A stretch of DNA of 64,000 nt. Origin: Hormiphora californensis. Its lineage: Eukaryota; Ctenophora; Tentaculata; Cydippida; Pleurobrachiidae. The stretch lies in the NCBI GenBank assembly GCA_020137815.1, contig CM035353.1, positions 1,058,501 to 1,122,500 of the forward strand. The letters are read 5' to 3'. Shown here piece by piece: positions 1-12,479 of the stretch (position 1 is its first letter; every line of letters begins with the position of its first letter). The position numbers and the translations under genes were made by a program. The notes beneath the pieces are model-generated. The model ran no database searches. It was not told the origin of the DNA and saw nothing but the letters and a program-made list of their open reading frames with translations.

Positions 1-1406
1 CAGTTATTTAAAATCAGACTATAGTGTCCAGCTTCCCCAATATTTTCTAGCCTAACTCAGTATCATTATCGTATTTATATTCAGGCGGCCTAAATCAAGG
101 CGATGTTGGCCGCCAGCCCTGTGGCAGTAGTTCTGTGCTGTGAATTCGCATTCTTGGGGCCTGGGAATTCTGGGCGCCTAGCCTTGCTGCAAGTCTGTTC
201 TGTGCAGTCCTTTGTCCAGCCATACTAGTCTATGAGGATTGGAAGTAGATTTTCAAACCTCACTCAGTATCATGATTGTAATTTATATACACCCCCGGCG
301 TAGCATGCACTCGATGTGTGCCCCACGCCATGTCACATGTTATCTCTGTCGTTACAGTAACGCGCGGCCCTCTTCTGTGTGTTGGGAGAGCGCGCAGTAA
401 GCATCACCAAGACAATGAAACATGTGCTCTCACTGCTCTTTCTCTCTTGAATTCTCCCGCCTTCATTTCCAAATCTGTCGTTTTACTGCTGTGTGCTTGT
501 CAACTGTGTCTATTATATCGTCTTTGATACCTTTCTGTTTGGATCGCTGTAAAATGCCTCTTTATTTATATTTCCTACTATGAACTCAATTTATGTTGAT
601 GTCATGACAATGTCAGTACTTTGAATTTGTGACATGGTGATTTAGTCAATTTGTCGCAATCCTAATATTGATAACATTGTTATATGAACTTGTACCGTGT
701 ACACTTTTACTTTGGATTGTGCCGTATTATAATAGGGTGGTTTGAAGGGTACTATGCCAAGTTGTGTGTACACTTTCCTGCCATGCAATGTAAAATGTAT
801 CTCAGGGGGGGGGGGGGGGAGGGCATCTCATGTATCTCTCATGTGACTGACTAGAATTATAATCAACTAACAAATTTAATTACTCCTTTTCTACAATTGT
901 GTCCGACCGATGCTTTACCTTATCGGTGGGGCTGCTCAATTGTGTACAACCAACGCATGAATTTGAACAAAAACTAGGTCCCTAAATCTCCAAGGGACAC
1001 TGCTTTCTCAAATACCATCAACAATATAGCAGATGATAGCATGTTGCCGTGGTGCATGTTGCCGTGGTGCATGTTGCCGTGGCGCTCTAGTTTATCAGTA
1101 GTTTCCATCGTGTGGGCTGCCTGTCTGTGCCTTTACAATGTAGCCTTCGTGGAGGAGAAAAATGAGCAGGCGCTACAATCGTAGTTCCGTGGCTCCTCAA
1201 CCGTGTATAGCCAACGCATGAACATCAATTGTGATGTGTCCCACTCTGCCGTGTCACTTAGTATGGCATTGTGTAGGTGTCCCCTCACTTGCTGCACCTG
1301 GTCTCTTTCCAACTGTTACCGACCACAAAGACCTTGATACTGGTCTGCTTCAAATTGTATATAACCACCCCATGAATTGAGATGATAGATAAACTCGAAT
1401 ATACCT

Positions 1407-1889
1407 TTATCCTCCTGTTGGTGGCAGGCGTACCCGCCATGGTACCCTCGAAGGCCCTGATCTCTTTCCATACTCTATCACATCTGCACAGCTGTTTGCA
1501 TATGCAGTCGCTCGCACCTCGGCGGATTCTCCTCTGGCTCTCCGGATTCGGGCCAGCGCCTCCTCTAGTGTGGCGTGGTGGGCGGCGAATGCCTGAGGGG
1601 GGAATACTCCTTCAGGATCTAATGACCCCACTCTCTCGTCCCAGGCCCTTATGACGGCCTCCTGCGTGGTCAGGCTGGCAAAGTTGATGGTCCGCGCTGG
1701 GTTCCGGGGACGGCTATCTCTCTCCCGGGGCTGACGCTGGTTGTCGGTTCTTCTTCCCAGCCTGTCCCTGATATCTCCCCTGGGCCTGGATTGTGCCGTA
1801 TTATAATAGGGTGGTTTGAAGGGTTCTATGCCAAGTTGTGTGTACACTTTCCTGCCATGTGACTGACTAGAATTATAATCAACTAACAA
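1407..1889 (-). CDS. Coding-like open frame, unidentified, probably a fragment
   Basis: An open frame of 160 codons. Its first 33 or so residues come from a repeat module that also occurs near 710-880, so the start shown is probably not real. The remainder (about 1407-1787) is unique in the window. It is rich in Arg, Glu and Ala and contains RDRLGRRTDNQRQPRERD followed by a helical stretch with RAWDERVGSLDPEG. The composition looks like retroelement gag-type or other basic protein, but no family motif is visible. A related RDRLG motif occurs in the Helitron-associated remnants near 20.3 kb. I do not assign a function. Confidence 0.25.
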   Translation of the reverse strand: MLVDYNSSQSHGRKVYTQLGIEPFKPPYYNTAQSRPRGDIRDRLGRRTDNQRQPRERDSRPRNPARTINFASLTTQEAVIRAWDERVGSLDPEGVFPPQAFAAHHATLEEALARIRRARGESAEVRATAYANSCADVIEYGKRSGPSRVPWRVRLPPTGG

Positions 1890-1941
1890 ATTTAATTAAT
1901 CTCTTGCTCTAGGAGGGCTTCATCTTCTCCAGGGGTCGTCT

Positions 1942-2178
1942 GTTCTAATGTACTCGGCAAACACAGTTGGCGTAAGTTGCTTGTCAGCGCCATATTTCAG
2001 ACGGTCATAGCTCCACTCCCTGGTGAGATAGAGACTCGAAATTTGTTTTGTAAGAGAAACTCGATATGATCTCCTTACAAAACAAATTTCGAGTCTCTTC
2101 TTATCAGGAGTAAGCTATGACCGTCTGAAATTTGGCGCTGACAAGCAACTTACGCCAACTGTGTTTGCCGAGTACATT
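1942..2178. mobile_element. Foldback insertion of 237 bp with an empty site in the window
   Basis: Two arms (about 1945-2041 and 2084-2180) are near-perfect inverted copies starting CTAATGTACTCGGCAAACAC. The same host module without the insertion lies at about 5395-5440, where GGGGTCGTCT runs straight into AGTGGGGGTAG, so the inserted segment can be read directly. No clear target-site duplication is visible. There is no coding capacity. Confidence 0.75.
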
Positions 2179-3693
2179 AGTGGGGGTAGTTCCTCTCTGG
2201 GAGGGGTGGATAATTGATTGTGTGCCTTGTCAGTGTATCCTTCGTGGTGAAAAAAGAGGGGACTTAGTTACGGGTCCTCTCCAATTGTGATGTGTCCTAT
2301 TGTGATTTGTCGCGGCAGTCCGCTGCTGTGTCCCACTCTGCCGTGGCACTTAGTGTGGCATTGTGTAGGTGTCCCCTCACTTGCTGCACCTTGTTTCTTT
2401 CCAACTGTTACACAAAGACCTTGATACTGGTCTGCTTCAAATTGTATACAGCCACCCCCCATGAATTGGGATGATAGATAAACTCGTTGAATATATTTTC
2501 TCTCATTATTATGGCTCATAACATCGCTTTCCTATAATCCATTTTCCCCATGTTGCCACAGGCCCGTGTTTAGCGATAAAGCTCCGCTGTTATTCCGTGA
2601 AATCCCGGGGGTGTACCGTTTGGCTACCATGTTTTCTGGTAGTTGCTAGTTTCGTTCTGTACCAATTATGTAAAATTTAGTTTTTTATTTGTGTGAACTG
2701 ATTGTGGATTATGTTGTATCCCACATTTCAGTTCAGTTGTATGATGTTGCGTGCGGGTACTTAAAGCATTTAATCCCCGCTGACTGTATTTATATTAACT
2801 AGATTTAGATTAACCAATTTGACACAATTGTTCGTCCTTTTTGCCTTCAACAGTACACGGACGAACTTTTGAGCATTCATTTCTTCGTTTAGTCTTCAGA
2901 CTTTGATAATCTTCTGAAACTTTTGCACCTCTAGTGACAAGATTAGCTTACCGTAACTTTACGGGGCTTCTCAATTGTGTAGAGCCTCCAAATGAATGTC
3001 AAGAACAGTACGAACCTTTATGTAGCCTGTCGGGGTCTTTGCCTTTGTTGTCGCGAAGAATTGACCGGCACTACATGTGTAATTAAGTGGTTCCTCAATG
3101 GTATACATCTGCCCCATGAACTGGGGGTGATAATGCTCCTCTTATCTCGTTTTAATTAAGTTCCGAAAATTGTCTCATTTCCAAATTTTTCATGGATTTA
3201 TTGACAGTCAAGTCTAACGGTTGAAAGAGGTGCGTCATATTCGTAGGTACCCCCGCTATGACGAAATCTTTGGTCTTCATAAGGAAGAGAACTAGAAGTA
3301 GAAATGTTATCATTATTTAATTCGATGTCTTGGTTTAGTTTTTTACCCTAAAACAGCATTTTTTGGTGTCGAGTCGCAGGCTACAATCAAGGACCTCCCG
3401 TTCGTATCTCTGTTGGTGTCCATATCGAGGTTTTGTTCTGATGGTGGGAAAGAAAATGGGGGTTATTCAGCCAGCAGGTCCACGGCAACGTGACTAAGCC
3501 CCGATCCCCCAACATACAGATGAGATATCAGGGCTCAGCTGGCACGAAGAGCTCATTTCTGAGCTTCCCCCCCTTGGAATTGAACACATGGATATCTATG
3601 TGAAGGAATGGTTGCATTCACTTGTTTTTATAAATCCTATTTTTAAATTTTCTGTGTTTTTCACTCCAACCGCCTTTCCTTTCCAGGCCTATT

Positions 3694-4486
3694 TAGTAGA
3701 GTCGATAACTACATCGACCTCTCCCAATTGTTCCAGTTTTTGTCACATCTGTTTGGAGCCTCGACACGACCTCTAAACAGGTGTTACTTTTTCACAAACT
3801 GTTTTCATCTTGGTGTAATCAGCATTTGAAATGTTGCTGATCATAACAAAAACCTAACTATTTTTTTTCAACTTGGGGTAAAACCATGGGTGTCAAAAGT
3901 TAGCTCTAGGTCCCCTGAGTAACCATCCGGAGACTCTAAGAGATATTTCAAGCCGTTCTCCCGTGATCATTAATCCCGGTAGAGCACATATTTGAGTATG
4001 GATGTACGTGCAATTGCCTACAACCTCAACTTTAATGTATAACGTTAATGTGCGTCTCTCTCTTTTCTCCCCCTTGAGAAAGAGTTATCTCGCGCGGCGC
4101 AACCGCACGTGCGGTTTTTCCAGAGAGAGTGAGAGACATACAATAACATGTAAACAGCCTGCCAGCGCTCACGTACGTCCGCATTGTATTTTCTTCTCCA
4201 CCGGGATTAATGATTACGGGAGAACGGCTTGAAATATCTCTTAGAGTCTCCGGATGGTTACTCAGGGGACCTAGAGCTAACTTTTGACACCCATGGTTTT
4301 ACCCCAAGTTGAAAAAAAATAGTTAGGTTTTTGTTATGATCAGCAACATTTCAAATGCTGATTACACCAAGATGAAAACAGTTTGTGAAAAAGTAACACC
4401 TGTTTAGAGGTCGTGTCGAGGCTCCAAACAGATGTGACAAAAACTGGAACAATTGGGAGAGGTCGATGTAGTTATCGACTCTACTA
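3694..4486. mobile_element. Foldback element, TAGTAG family, copy 1
   Basis: A 793-bp near-perfect palindrome starting TAGTAGAGTCGATAAC and ending with its inverse complement. It is flanked on both sides by ATT (3691-3693 and 4487-4489). The uninterrupted site occurs at 8749-8751 in another copy of the host module, which reads GGCCTATTAACGTGAAC, so the 3-bp ATT duplication is established by comparison. No protein is encoded. A second, larger copy lies at 28318-30289. Confidence 0.88.
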
Positions 4487-7269
4487 ATTAACGTGAAGTG
4501 TGAACTATTGCTCTTTATGATCTTTATGATAATCTTCTGACACTTTTGCACCTCTAGTGACGAGATTAGCTTTCTTTCCCAATTTACTGTGCAACCGTAA
4601 CTTTACGGGGCTTCTCAATTGTGTAGAGTCACCAAATGAATGTTAAGAACAGTATGAGCCTTTATGTAGCCTGTCGGGGTCTTTGCCTTTGTGGTCGCGA
4701 AGAATTGACCGGCACTACATGTGTAATTAAGTGGTTCCTCGATGGTATACATCTACCCTATGAATTGGGGATGATAGAAAATCTTTCATTAAACTTCCTC
4801 TCGTTATCAGTCAACAAATTGTGATTTTTACTAAGTCTGGCACAAAACGTCGCTTTCCTATCCATTTTTCCCCCATGTGATAATGCTCCTCTGTTACTCC
4901 GTGAAATCATGGGTGTGCCGCTTGGCCATCCCTCTCTCAATGTTCTCTCATTTTGTAGTTACTAATTACTAGGCATTTTATTCTGTACCAATTATGTATG
5001 ATTTAGAGGGTCTCTCACCAGTGTGGATCCTCATCACTGAAACTTTGGATTCTAGTGATAAACTCGTTGAATCCGCTCACCGCTGTTATTCCGTGAAATT
5101 CCGGGGGTGTACCGTCTGGCTAACATGTTTACTCATGATCTGGTAGTTGCTAGTTTCGTTCTGCATCAATTATGTATAATTTAGTTTTTTATTTGTGTGG
5201 ACTGATTGTGGATCATTTTGTGTCCCACATTTCAGTTCAGTTCAGGTGTAGGAGAAAAAAGAGGGGACGGGGCTCTTCAATTGTGATGTGTCCTACTCTA
5301 CCGTGGCACTTAAACTTATTAGTATGGTATTTGTCGCTGCTACTAGAATTATAATCAACTAACAAATTTAATTAATCTCTTGCTCTAGGAGGGCTTCATC
5401 CTCTCCAGGGGTCGTCTAGTGGGGGTAGTTCCTCTCTGGGAGGGGTGGATAATTGATTGTGTGCCTTGTCAGTGTATCCTTCGTGGTGGCGAAAAAAGAG
5501 GGGACTTAGTTACGGGTCCTCTCCAATTGTGATGTGTCCTATTGTGATTTGTCCCACTCTGCCGTGGCATTGGTTGTGTAGGTGTCCCCCCAGTTGCTAC
5601 ACCTCGTTTCTTTCCAACTGTTTGCCGACCACAAAGACCTTGATACTGGTCTGCTTCAAATTGTATACAGCCACCCCATGAATTGAGATGATAGATAAAC
5701 TCGTTGAATATACTTCCTCTCGTTGTTTAAATTATGGCTCAAAACGTCGCTTTCCTATCCATTTCCCCATGTTGCCACAGGCCCGTGTTTAGCGACAATG
5801 CCCCGCTGTTATTCCGTGAAATCCCGGGGGTGTACCGTCTGGCTACCATGTTTACTCATGATCTGGTAACTTTGCTAGTTTCGTTCTGTATCAATTATGT
5901 AAAAGTTAGTTTTTTATTTGTGTGGACTGATTGTGGATCATTTTGTATCCCACATTTCAGTTCAGTTATTCAGTTGTTTCAATAGTTCAGTACATGTGTA
6001 CGAACTTTTGAGCATTCATTTCTTCGTGATAATCTTTAGTGACAAGATTAGCTTTCTTTCCCAATTTACTGTGCAACCGTAACTTTACAGGGCTGATCCT
6101 CAACTGTGTAGAGTCACCAAATGAATGTCAAGAACACTACGAACCTTTATGTAGCCTGTCGGGGTCTTTGGCTTTATGGTCGCGAAGAATTGACTGGCAC
6201 TGCATGTGTAATTAAGTGGTTCCTCGATGGTATACAACCACCCTATGAATTAACAATTATGTATAATTTAGTTTTTAATTAGTGTGGACTGATTGTGGAT
6301 CATTTTGTATCCCACATTTCAGTTGCTCTGTCTCATTTCCAAATTTGTCATGGATTTATTGACGGTCAAGTCTAATGGTTGAAAGAGGTGCGTCATATTC
6401 GTAGGTACCTCCGCTATGACGAAATCTTTGGTCTTCAAAAGGAAGACTAGAAGTAGAAATGTTATCATTATTTAATTCGATCAGTAGTTTCCATCGTGTG
6501 GGCAGCCTGTCAGTGCCTTTTCAGTGTAGCCTTCGTGGTGGCGGAAAAAGGGGACCACAATCATAAAAAACAATACTTTTTTCAAGGAGAGACAGCACTC
6601 CTGCCTGAAAATAAAAGCAAATTAAAGACGTATGAGATAGATCAATCACGAAAGAATTATTTTATCGGATCTGAATACAGATTTGGTTTTACTGTTAATC
6701 TAATAGAATTATAGTATTTTATGAACAATAAAACATACCCACCAGCTGGTATTGGCATTCACCCCGTCTGTACCAAGGATCTCCACGTTGTGCACCCTGC
6801 CGGTTTCTTTGCCTTAATGGTCGCGAAGAACGGACCGGCACTACATGTGTAATTAAGTGGTTCCTCAATGGTATACAACCACCCCATGAATTGGGGTGAT
6901 AGAAACTCGTAATCAGTCAACATGACGTGCCTTTTATCACGTCGCTTTCCTATCCATTTTCCCCATGTGATAATGCTTCTCTGTTACTCCGTGAAATCCC
7001 AGGGTCATTTCGTTCTGCATCAATTATGTATAATTTAGTTTTTTATTTGTGTGGACTGATTGTGGATCATTTTGTGTCCCACATTTCAGTTGCTATGTTT
7101 GCTCTGGTCAGCCAGCCGGTATTGGCATTTTCGCCGTCTGTTCCAAGGATCTCTACGTTGTCCGTCTTCATATCGTGGTGTTTGAAATGCCCCTCGGTAG
7201 CTTCTTTTTGTACGTGTGCTGAAAAGGATAATTTAGTATGGTTTCTAACAGCCTGCCCGAGGCTCGGTT

Positions 7270-7602
7270 TTATTCGGGATTGATGGCATTTGGCGGTGAT
7301 GGGGTGGCTGGTGATGCAGAAATAGCACTTAGGGCACCTTCCCGTCGCCTGATTTCTGTCGTCTTTGGTGTTGATATTTTCAGGGGGGTCATGCCCTGCA
7401 CATGAATCTTTCTGCCTGTTGTGAAAAAATGGTCGGGCGATATGTTTAGGGAGACATCACCAGCACTGCACTGGCGTTTTAGAAAATCTTTAAAACACGC
7501 TTGAGCTACAGGAAAAACCGACGTTACAGAAATGATCTCACCTCTCCCGCCGTGAGGTGCACCTCCAGCTCTGCCCATGTGTTGTGCAGGGGTTCCCTCC
7601 AA
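7270..7602 (-). pseudogene. Coding-like fragment, unidentified, with a decayed paralogue near 10.8 kb
   Basis: An open frame of 110 codons, including LKRQCSAGDVSLNISPDHFF and an Ala/Pro/Ser tail. Just upstream, another frame reads IFVDNMGDGKMLGNPCR. A related peptide, IFADNMGDGKMRGNPCR, is read at about 10780-10870 on the same strand, so two decayed copies of one coding segment exist. A further related acidic stretch, QVDDEWGYCLDSEIETPPEP, is read near 10440-10520. I do not recognise the family; it may be a transposon-borne gene broken by rearrangement. Confidence 0.35.
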
Positions 7603-9221
7603 TTCTACACGGGTTCCCCAGCATTTTCCCGTCCCCCATGTTGTCTACAAAAATGGTCCGGTGCAAGTACACGTCAATTGTGTAGAGCCACTCCATGAAC
7701 TGGGGTGAAACTCTTTAAATAAACTTCCTCTCGTTATCAGTCAACATGTGCCTTTTACTAAGTCTGGCACAAAACGTCGCTTTCCGATCCATTTTTCCCA
7801 TGTATGTAGCTGCCGGTCCCTGATTCCCAGGCCCTTGTTTGGCGATAGTACCGGCCGGGGTGTACCGTCTGGCTACCATGTTTACTGGTAGTTGCTAGTT
7901 TCGTATCAATTATGTATACGAGTTACCCAAGGTATGAACCAGTGAGTCTTGGAGAATGTGTAACTGTAATCTCTTCTCTCTTATTTTTTCTAGTCGGCCC
8001 CCTCTGAAGCTTCATGACATTCATACCTATTGTATTAATCATTGCTTGACGATAGCTCCATGTCTATTCTGTGTCCTCCGTTCTTTTAATTTCCTTTACT
8101 GTGTGGAAATTGACCACTTCACATTGTGACTTGTGTTAGTTGACATGTTCCCGGTCGCTGTCAGAGCATTGGCAGTTAGTTTTTTATTAGTGTGGACTGA
8201 TTGTGGATCATTTTGTATCCCACATTTCAGTTAAGTTGCTCAGTTGTTTTACAGGGTTTTGTGGTCAGACAGACATGCCAGCCGGCTAATTGGTGGACAA
8301 CGCTCGATCTGATTGCTTTCAACTTCATGTCCCTCAATATGTATCGATGTATCAGTGCTTTTTCTCTAAGAGCTTGGTACAATAGTTTCTACCCACCTTC
8401 ATAGTTAGTTTTAATTAGTGTGGACTGATTGTGGATTATGTTGTATCCCACATTTCAGTTCAGTTATTCAGTTGTTTTACAGGGTTAGACAGACATGCCA
8501 GCCTCGGCTAATTGGTGGACAACGCTCGATCTGACTGCTTTCAACTTCATGTCCCTCAATATGTATCGATGTATCAGTGCTTTTTCTCTAAGAGCTTGGT
8601 ACAATAGTTTCTACCCACCTTCATAGTTAGTTTTAATTAGTGTGGACTGATTGTGGATTATGTTGTATCCCACATTTCAGTTGCTCTGTTTGCTCTGTTT
8701 TTAAATTTTCTGTGTTTTTCACTCCAACCGCCTTTCCTTTCCAGGCCTATTAACGTGAACTTTGCTCTTTATGATCTTAATGATAGTCTTCAGACTTTTT
8801 TGCCCCTCTAGTGACAAGGTTAGCTTACCTTCCCAGTGAACTGTGTAACCATAGTTACAGGGCTCCTCAATCGTGTAGAGCCACCAAATGAATGTCAAGA
8901 ACAGTACGAACCTTTATGTAGCATGTCGGGGTCTTTGGCTTTGTTGTCGCGAAGAACGGACCGGCACTGCATATTGTGTAATTATAAGTGGTTCCTCAAT
9001 GGTATACATCTGCCCCATGAACTGGGGATGATAATGCTCCTCTTATCTCCTTTTTGATAAAGTTCCGAAAATTGTCTCATTTCCTAATTTTTCATGGATT
9101 TATTGACAGTCAAGTCCAACGGTTGAAAGAGGTGCGTCATATTCGTAGACCTACCTCCGCTATGACGAAATCTTTGGTCTTCATAAGGAAGAGAACTAGA
9201 AGTAGAAATGTTATCATTATA

Positions 9222-10110
9222 TTAGGGTGATTCATAATGATTTTCAATCGCTCTTTCTGAGTGCACATCGACACTGGGGACCAAAAATTTTTACAGGAGC
9301 GATTAGTTTGGACAATTTTGGAACCCATCGACCATGTTTGAAGTTCAGGATGGTTTTACGAAACCGGTGGCAGACAATTTCTGAAGTTAAGCTTTTTTGC
9401 GGTCTACGTGCACAAAATTCAGGTCTCAATGTTAGCCTTGTAGGAGACGTAAACAGATACAGATCGACTCAGGGCTCCTTGTAGGGCTAGAATAACCTCT
9501 CTTGGGGATATTTGAGGAAAATCAAGTTCATCCGATTTTCACCCTTGATTTTGTGTGCTATTTTTAGAATTCAGTCAAAAAGCCCTTTTTTCACTTTGAA
9601 TTGCTGTGGCTCGGGACCTAGTCAGTCTTTTGTCAAGATTTAGTGCTCAAAATATGAATTAAACCATGCTCTATATGACCCTGAAGTTATTTGGTGGTTT
9701 TGAGTGTCTTAGAAGGTCTAAAATTGAAGTTGCAAAAAGTCTCGCAAAAACGGGCAAATTTTTCTGGCTTTTGGGGCCATATTTCGAGCAATTATTAGCC
9801 CCCTACTTCAATCCCGCAACTTTTTCGGCTCAAAATCGGTTGTTTGCGATTACAACTGATAGAATGTACTACTTCATGAGCAAAATAGGTCGTTTTCCAA
9901 AATTTTGACGATTTTTTGGAAAGTGAGACGGTAGTATGGTCAAACACTAGAAAATGGGGTGTAGCCTTGGGAAAAATGTTCGTCAGATCTTTACCAAGGA
10001 TGTTAGGAGACCGAAATTATGCCAGGAGCAAGGTCCTATAAAAATTTTATTGCCCCGATGAACATGAAACAAAAAAAATCGCAATTGAAAATCATTATGA
10101 ATCACTCTAA
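9222..10110. mobile_element. Non-autonomous DNA transposon with 27-bp terminal inverted repeats
   Basis: The ends are TTAGGGTGATTCATAATGAT and its inverse complement, with near-identity over about 27 bp. It interrupts a host module whose uninterrupted forms are near 3310-3330 and 6460-6490. TA is present at both borders (9220-9221 and 10111-10112), consistent with a TA target duplication of the mariner type, but the reference site differs slightly so the duplication is not certain. The interior is AT-rich and has no convincing protein. Confidence 0.65.
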
Positions 10111-10899
10111 TATTCGATCAGTAGTTTCCATCGTGTGGGCAGCCTGTCAGTGCCTTTACAATGTATCCTTCGTGGTGACGGAAAAAGGGGACCGCAATCA
10201 TAAAAAACAATAATTTTTTCAAGGAGAGACATCACTCCTGCCTGAAAATAAAAGCAAATTAAAGACGTATGAGATAAATCCATCACGAAAGAATTCTTTT
10301 ATCGGATCTGAATACAGATTTGGTTTTTCTATTTATCTAATAGAATTATAATTGTACTTTATAAACAATAAAACATACCTGCCAGCCTAGGCTCTTGAAC
10401 TGCTTCAGCTACAGGTTCTGGGACAGCCTCAAGTCTCAACAACCTCTGGTTCCGGGGGTGTCTCTATCTCACTATCTAAGCAGTATCCCCATTCGTCATC
10501 AACCTGTACAAGGGGTGTGGTAGTCAATATTTGGCGATAACTTTATCACCCTTTTTGAACTTTAATTTTCAACTAACAAATTTAATTACTCCTTTTCTAC
10601 AATTGTGCCCGACCGATGCTTTACCTTATCGGTGGGGCTGCTCAATTGTGTACAACCTGCGCATGAACTTGAACAAAAAGCTCTACCTCCTGGTAACTGC
10701 CGTGGAATTTAACCCTAGCCTCCGGGGGTGTCTCCATCTCAGTATCTGAGGAGTTTCCCATTCGTCATCAACCTGTTTTTGGCTCCCTCCAATTCCCGGG
10801 GTCCTACACGGGTTCCCCCGCATTTTCCCGTCCCCCATGTTGTCCGCAAAAATGGCCCTGTGCAAGTACAAATCATAATGCTCCTTCCATACTCAGCTC

Positions 10900-12479
10900 C
10901 TGCCCAATCCCCCAGGGAGGATTTCAGATTTGCGATTTCGATCCTACGGGAAAGACCTATACGTAATGGTATGACACTAAGTCAACAACAAACTCAATAT
11001 TTTATATGCAGAATATGACATGAATATATCCATCTGGACATGGCCACAGATGGCTTTTTCCTTTTGAACATGTGGTTTATTACATGCTCCGTTATATTCA
11101 GCGGGCACCCGCACTGTCTCATCACCCCCAACAGGGTTGCTGTTGATGAGCAGTAGCTCAACAGCTCCACCCTGGAACTGGACATAAAATGCATTTGTCC
11201 TTGAACATCAGCTCCATGCCTGCAGTTGTACTTTTTACAGATTCTCTGCTTGATGTCGACCTTCTACTAGATACTCTCGGGGGTACAATTTCCCCAAGGT
11301 GACGTTGGTAATCCTAGCAGCTGTCTGAACTGCTGATCTACACACAAATGAACGTCTGTCCGATCTAGCTTTTCCATCCTTTTTATCCTCGTCGCCAATG
11401 TACTATTTGGGTTACTAGGAGCACCGAACAGTTTATATCAGGGATAGTAACCCCTACAGTGTAGACTCTACAATGTAGGGGTTGCTAAGTTGCTTAGCAA
11501 CCCCTGTAGACTCTACATATATCAACAATCAAAACCAGAAGATGAATTACTTGTAAAGAGATATTTTAAAAAGATAAAAAAGATTTTACTTAAGCTTATG
11601 ATTGTTGTAGTGCTACAGATCAGCAAATGAAAGTTCAATGATTAATATGACTCAAAAACGAATATAAAACACGAACATGTTATTTTTAAAGAGAAAAAAA
11701 AGAACTTAAGAAACAGAAAAAAGATGACTTAAATAAAAAGATGACTTAAATAAAAAGATGACTTAAATAAAAAGATGACTTTAATGAAAATATTACTTTC
11801 AAGAGATACATAATATGTACACAGACAAAAAAGGGAGAAAATGAATTTAATAAGAAGATGAATATAGTTAATATTCTTACGACTTAAACATACAATGATA
11901 ATCGATAATAATAACCTTTCTAGTAAACAGCGAACTCGCTTATTCAAACTCCCCCCATAAACTAATCCTAAATAAGCATTGGCTGTTAAATTAATTACTT
12001 ACATAAATATGTTGCGTTGTCCAGGAGGCTTTGAACGCGGATAGTCAGACTATTATCTCGGGCCCTTTCCACATACTGTCTCGTCGGAGGTGCTCTGTAA
12101 CAAAAGTAACAATGCAATGACTCGTCTAAGTAGTAAATACACATTATGAATATCTTACGTCAACTGTCGTCTTAAAACTTCGGGTGCAAGTACCACACCA
12201 ATCCATAAGCGGAACCGTAGAATAGCAGCCCTTCTTGTGTTTCCACAGCGCCGTGTGTAAAGTACCTTAAATCACTGTCTATGGCCCATGGGTGGGTTTC
12301 GGAACAAAGTGCCACTGCGGTCTCACTACCAGCTAATGAGATTTTATGAGTTCTAGTTCACGAAATTAATCTTACCTCCTCTCTGTTTGTACAGCAACAA
12401 TCAAAAACCAGGAAGCTCTGAAGATATGAGACTCTGCTTGTGTCAAAAGTTGGCGTGGCTTGAATCCTAAAATCCATAT
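10900..12479. other. AT-rich region, no gene identified
   Basis: The minus strand at 10994-11194 is open for 66 codons and includes the plausible peptide MRQCGCPLNITEHVINHM, but nothing supports it as a gene. An inverted repeat lies near 11450-11515 (CCCCTACAGTGTAGACTCT and its inverse). A 17-bp tandem repeat containing AGATGACTTAAATAAAA runs from about 11722 to 11780. From 11.5 to 12.0 kb the sequence is strongly AT-rich. Confidence 0.5.

Larger units (their letters stand above)
1..10900. repeat. Scrambled complex of dispersed repeat modules
   Basis: Most of this stretch is built from a few modules that recur in varying order and truncation. One module of about 520 bp lies near 2230-2740 and again near 5455-5975. 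A module containing TTGTGTGGACTGATTG recurs near 2680, 5190, 5910, 6270, 7040, 8180, 8415 and 8640. A module containing GTCGCGAAGAA recurs near 3050, 4690, 6180, 6820 and 8945. A module containing GACGAAATCTTTGGTCTTC recurs near 3255, 6415 and 9160. No long open frame spans any module, so I see no active gene here. The repeated copies act as empty-site references for elements inserted in them. Origin unknown. Confidence 0.75.
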
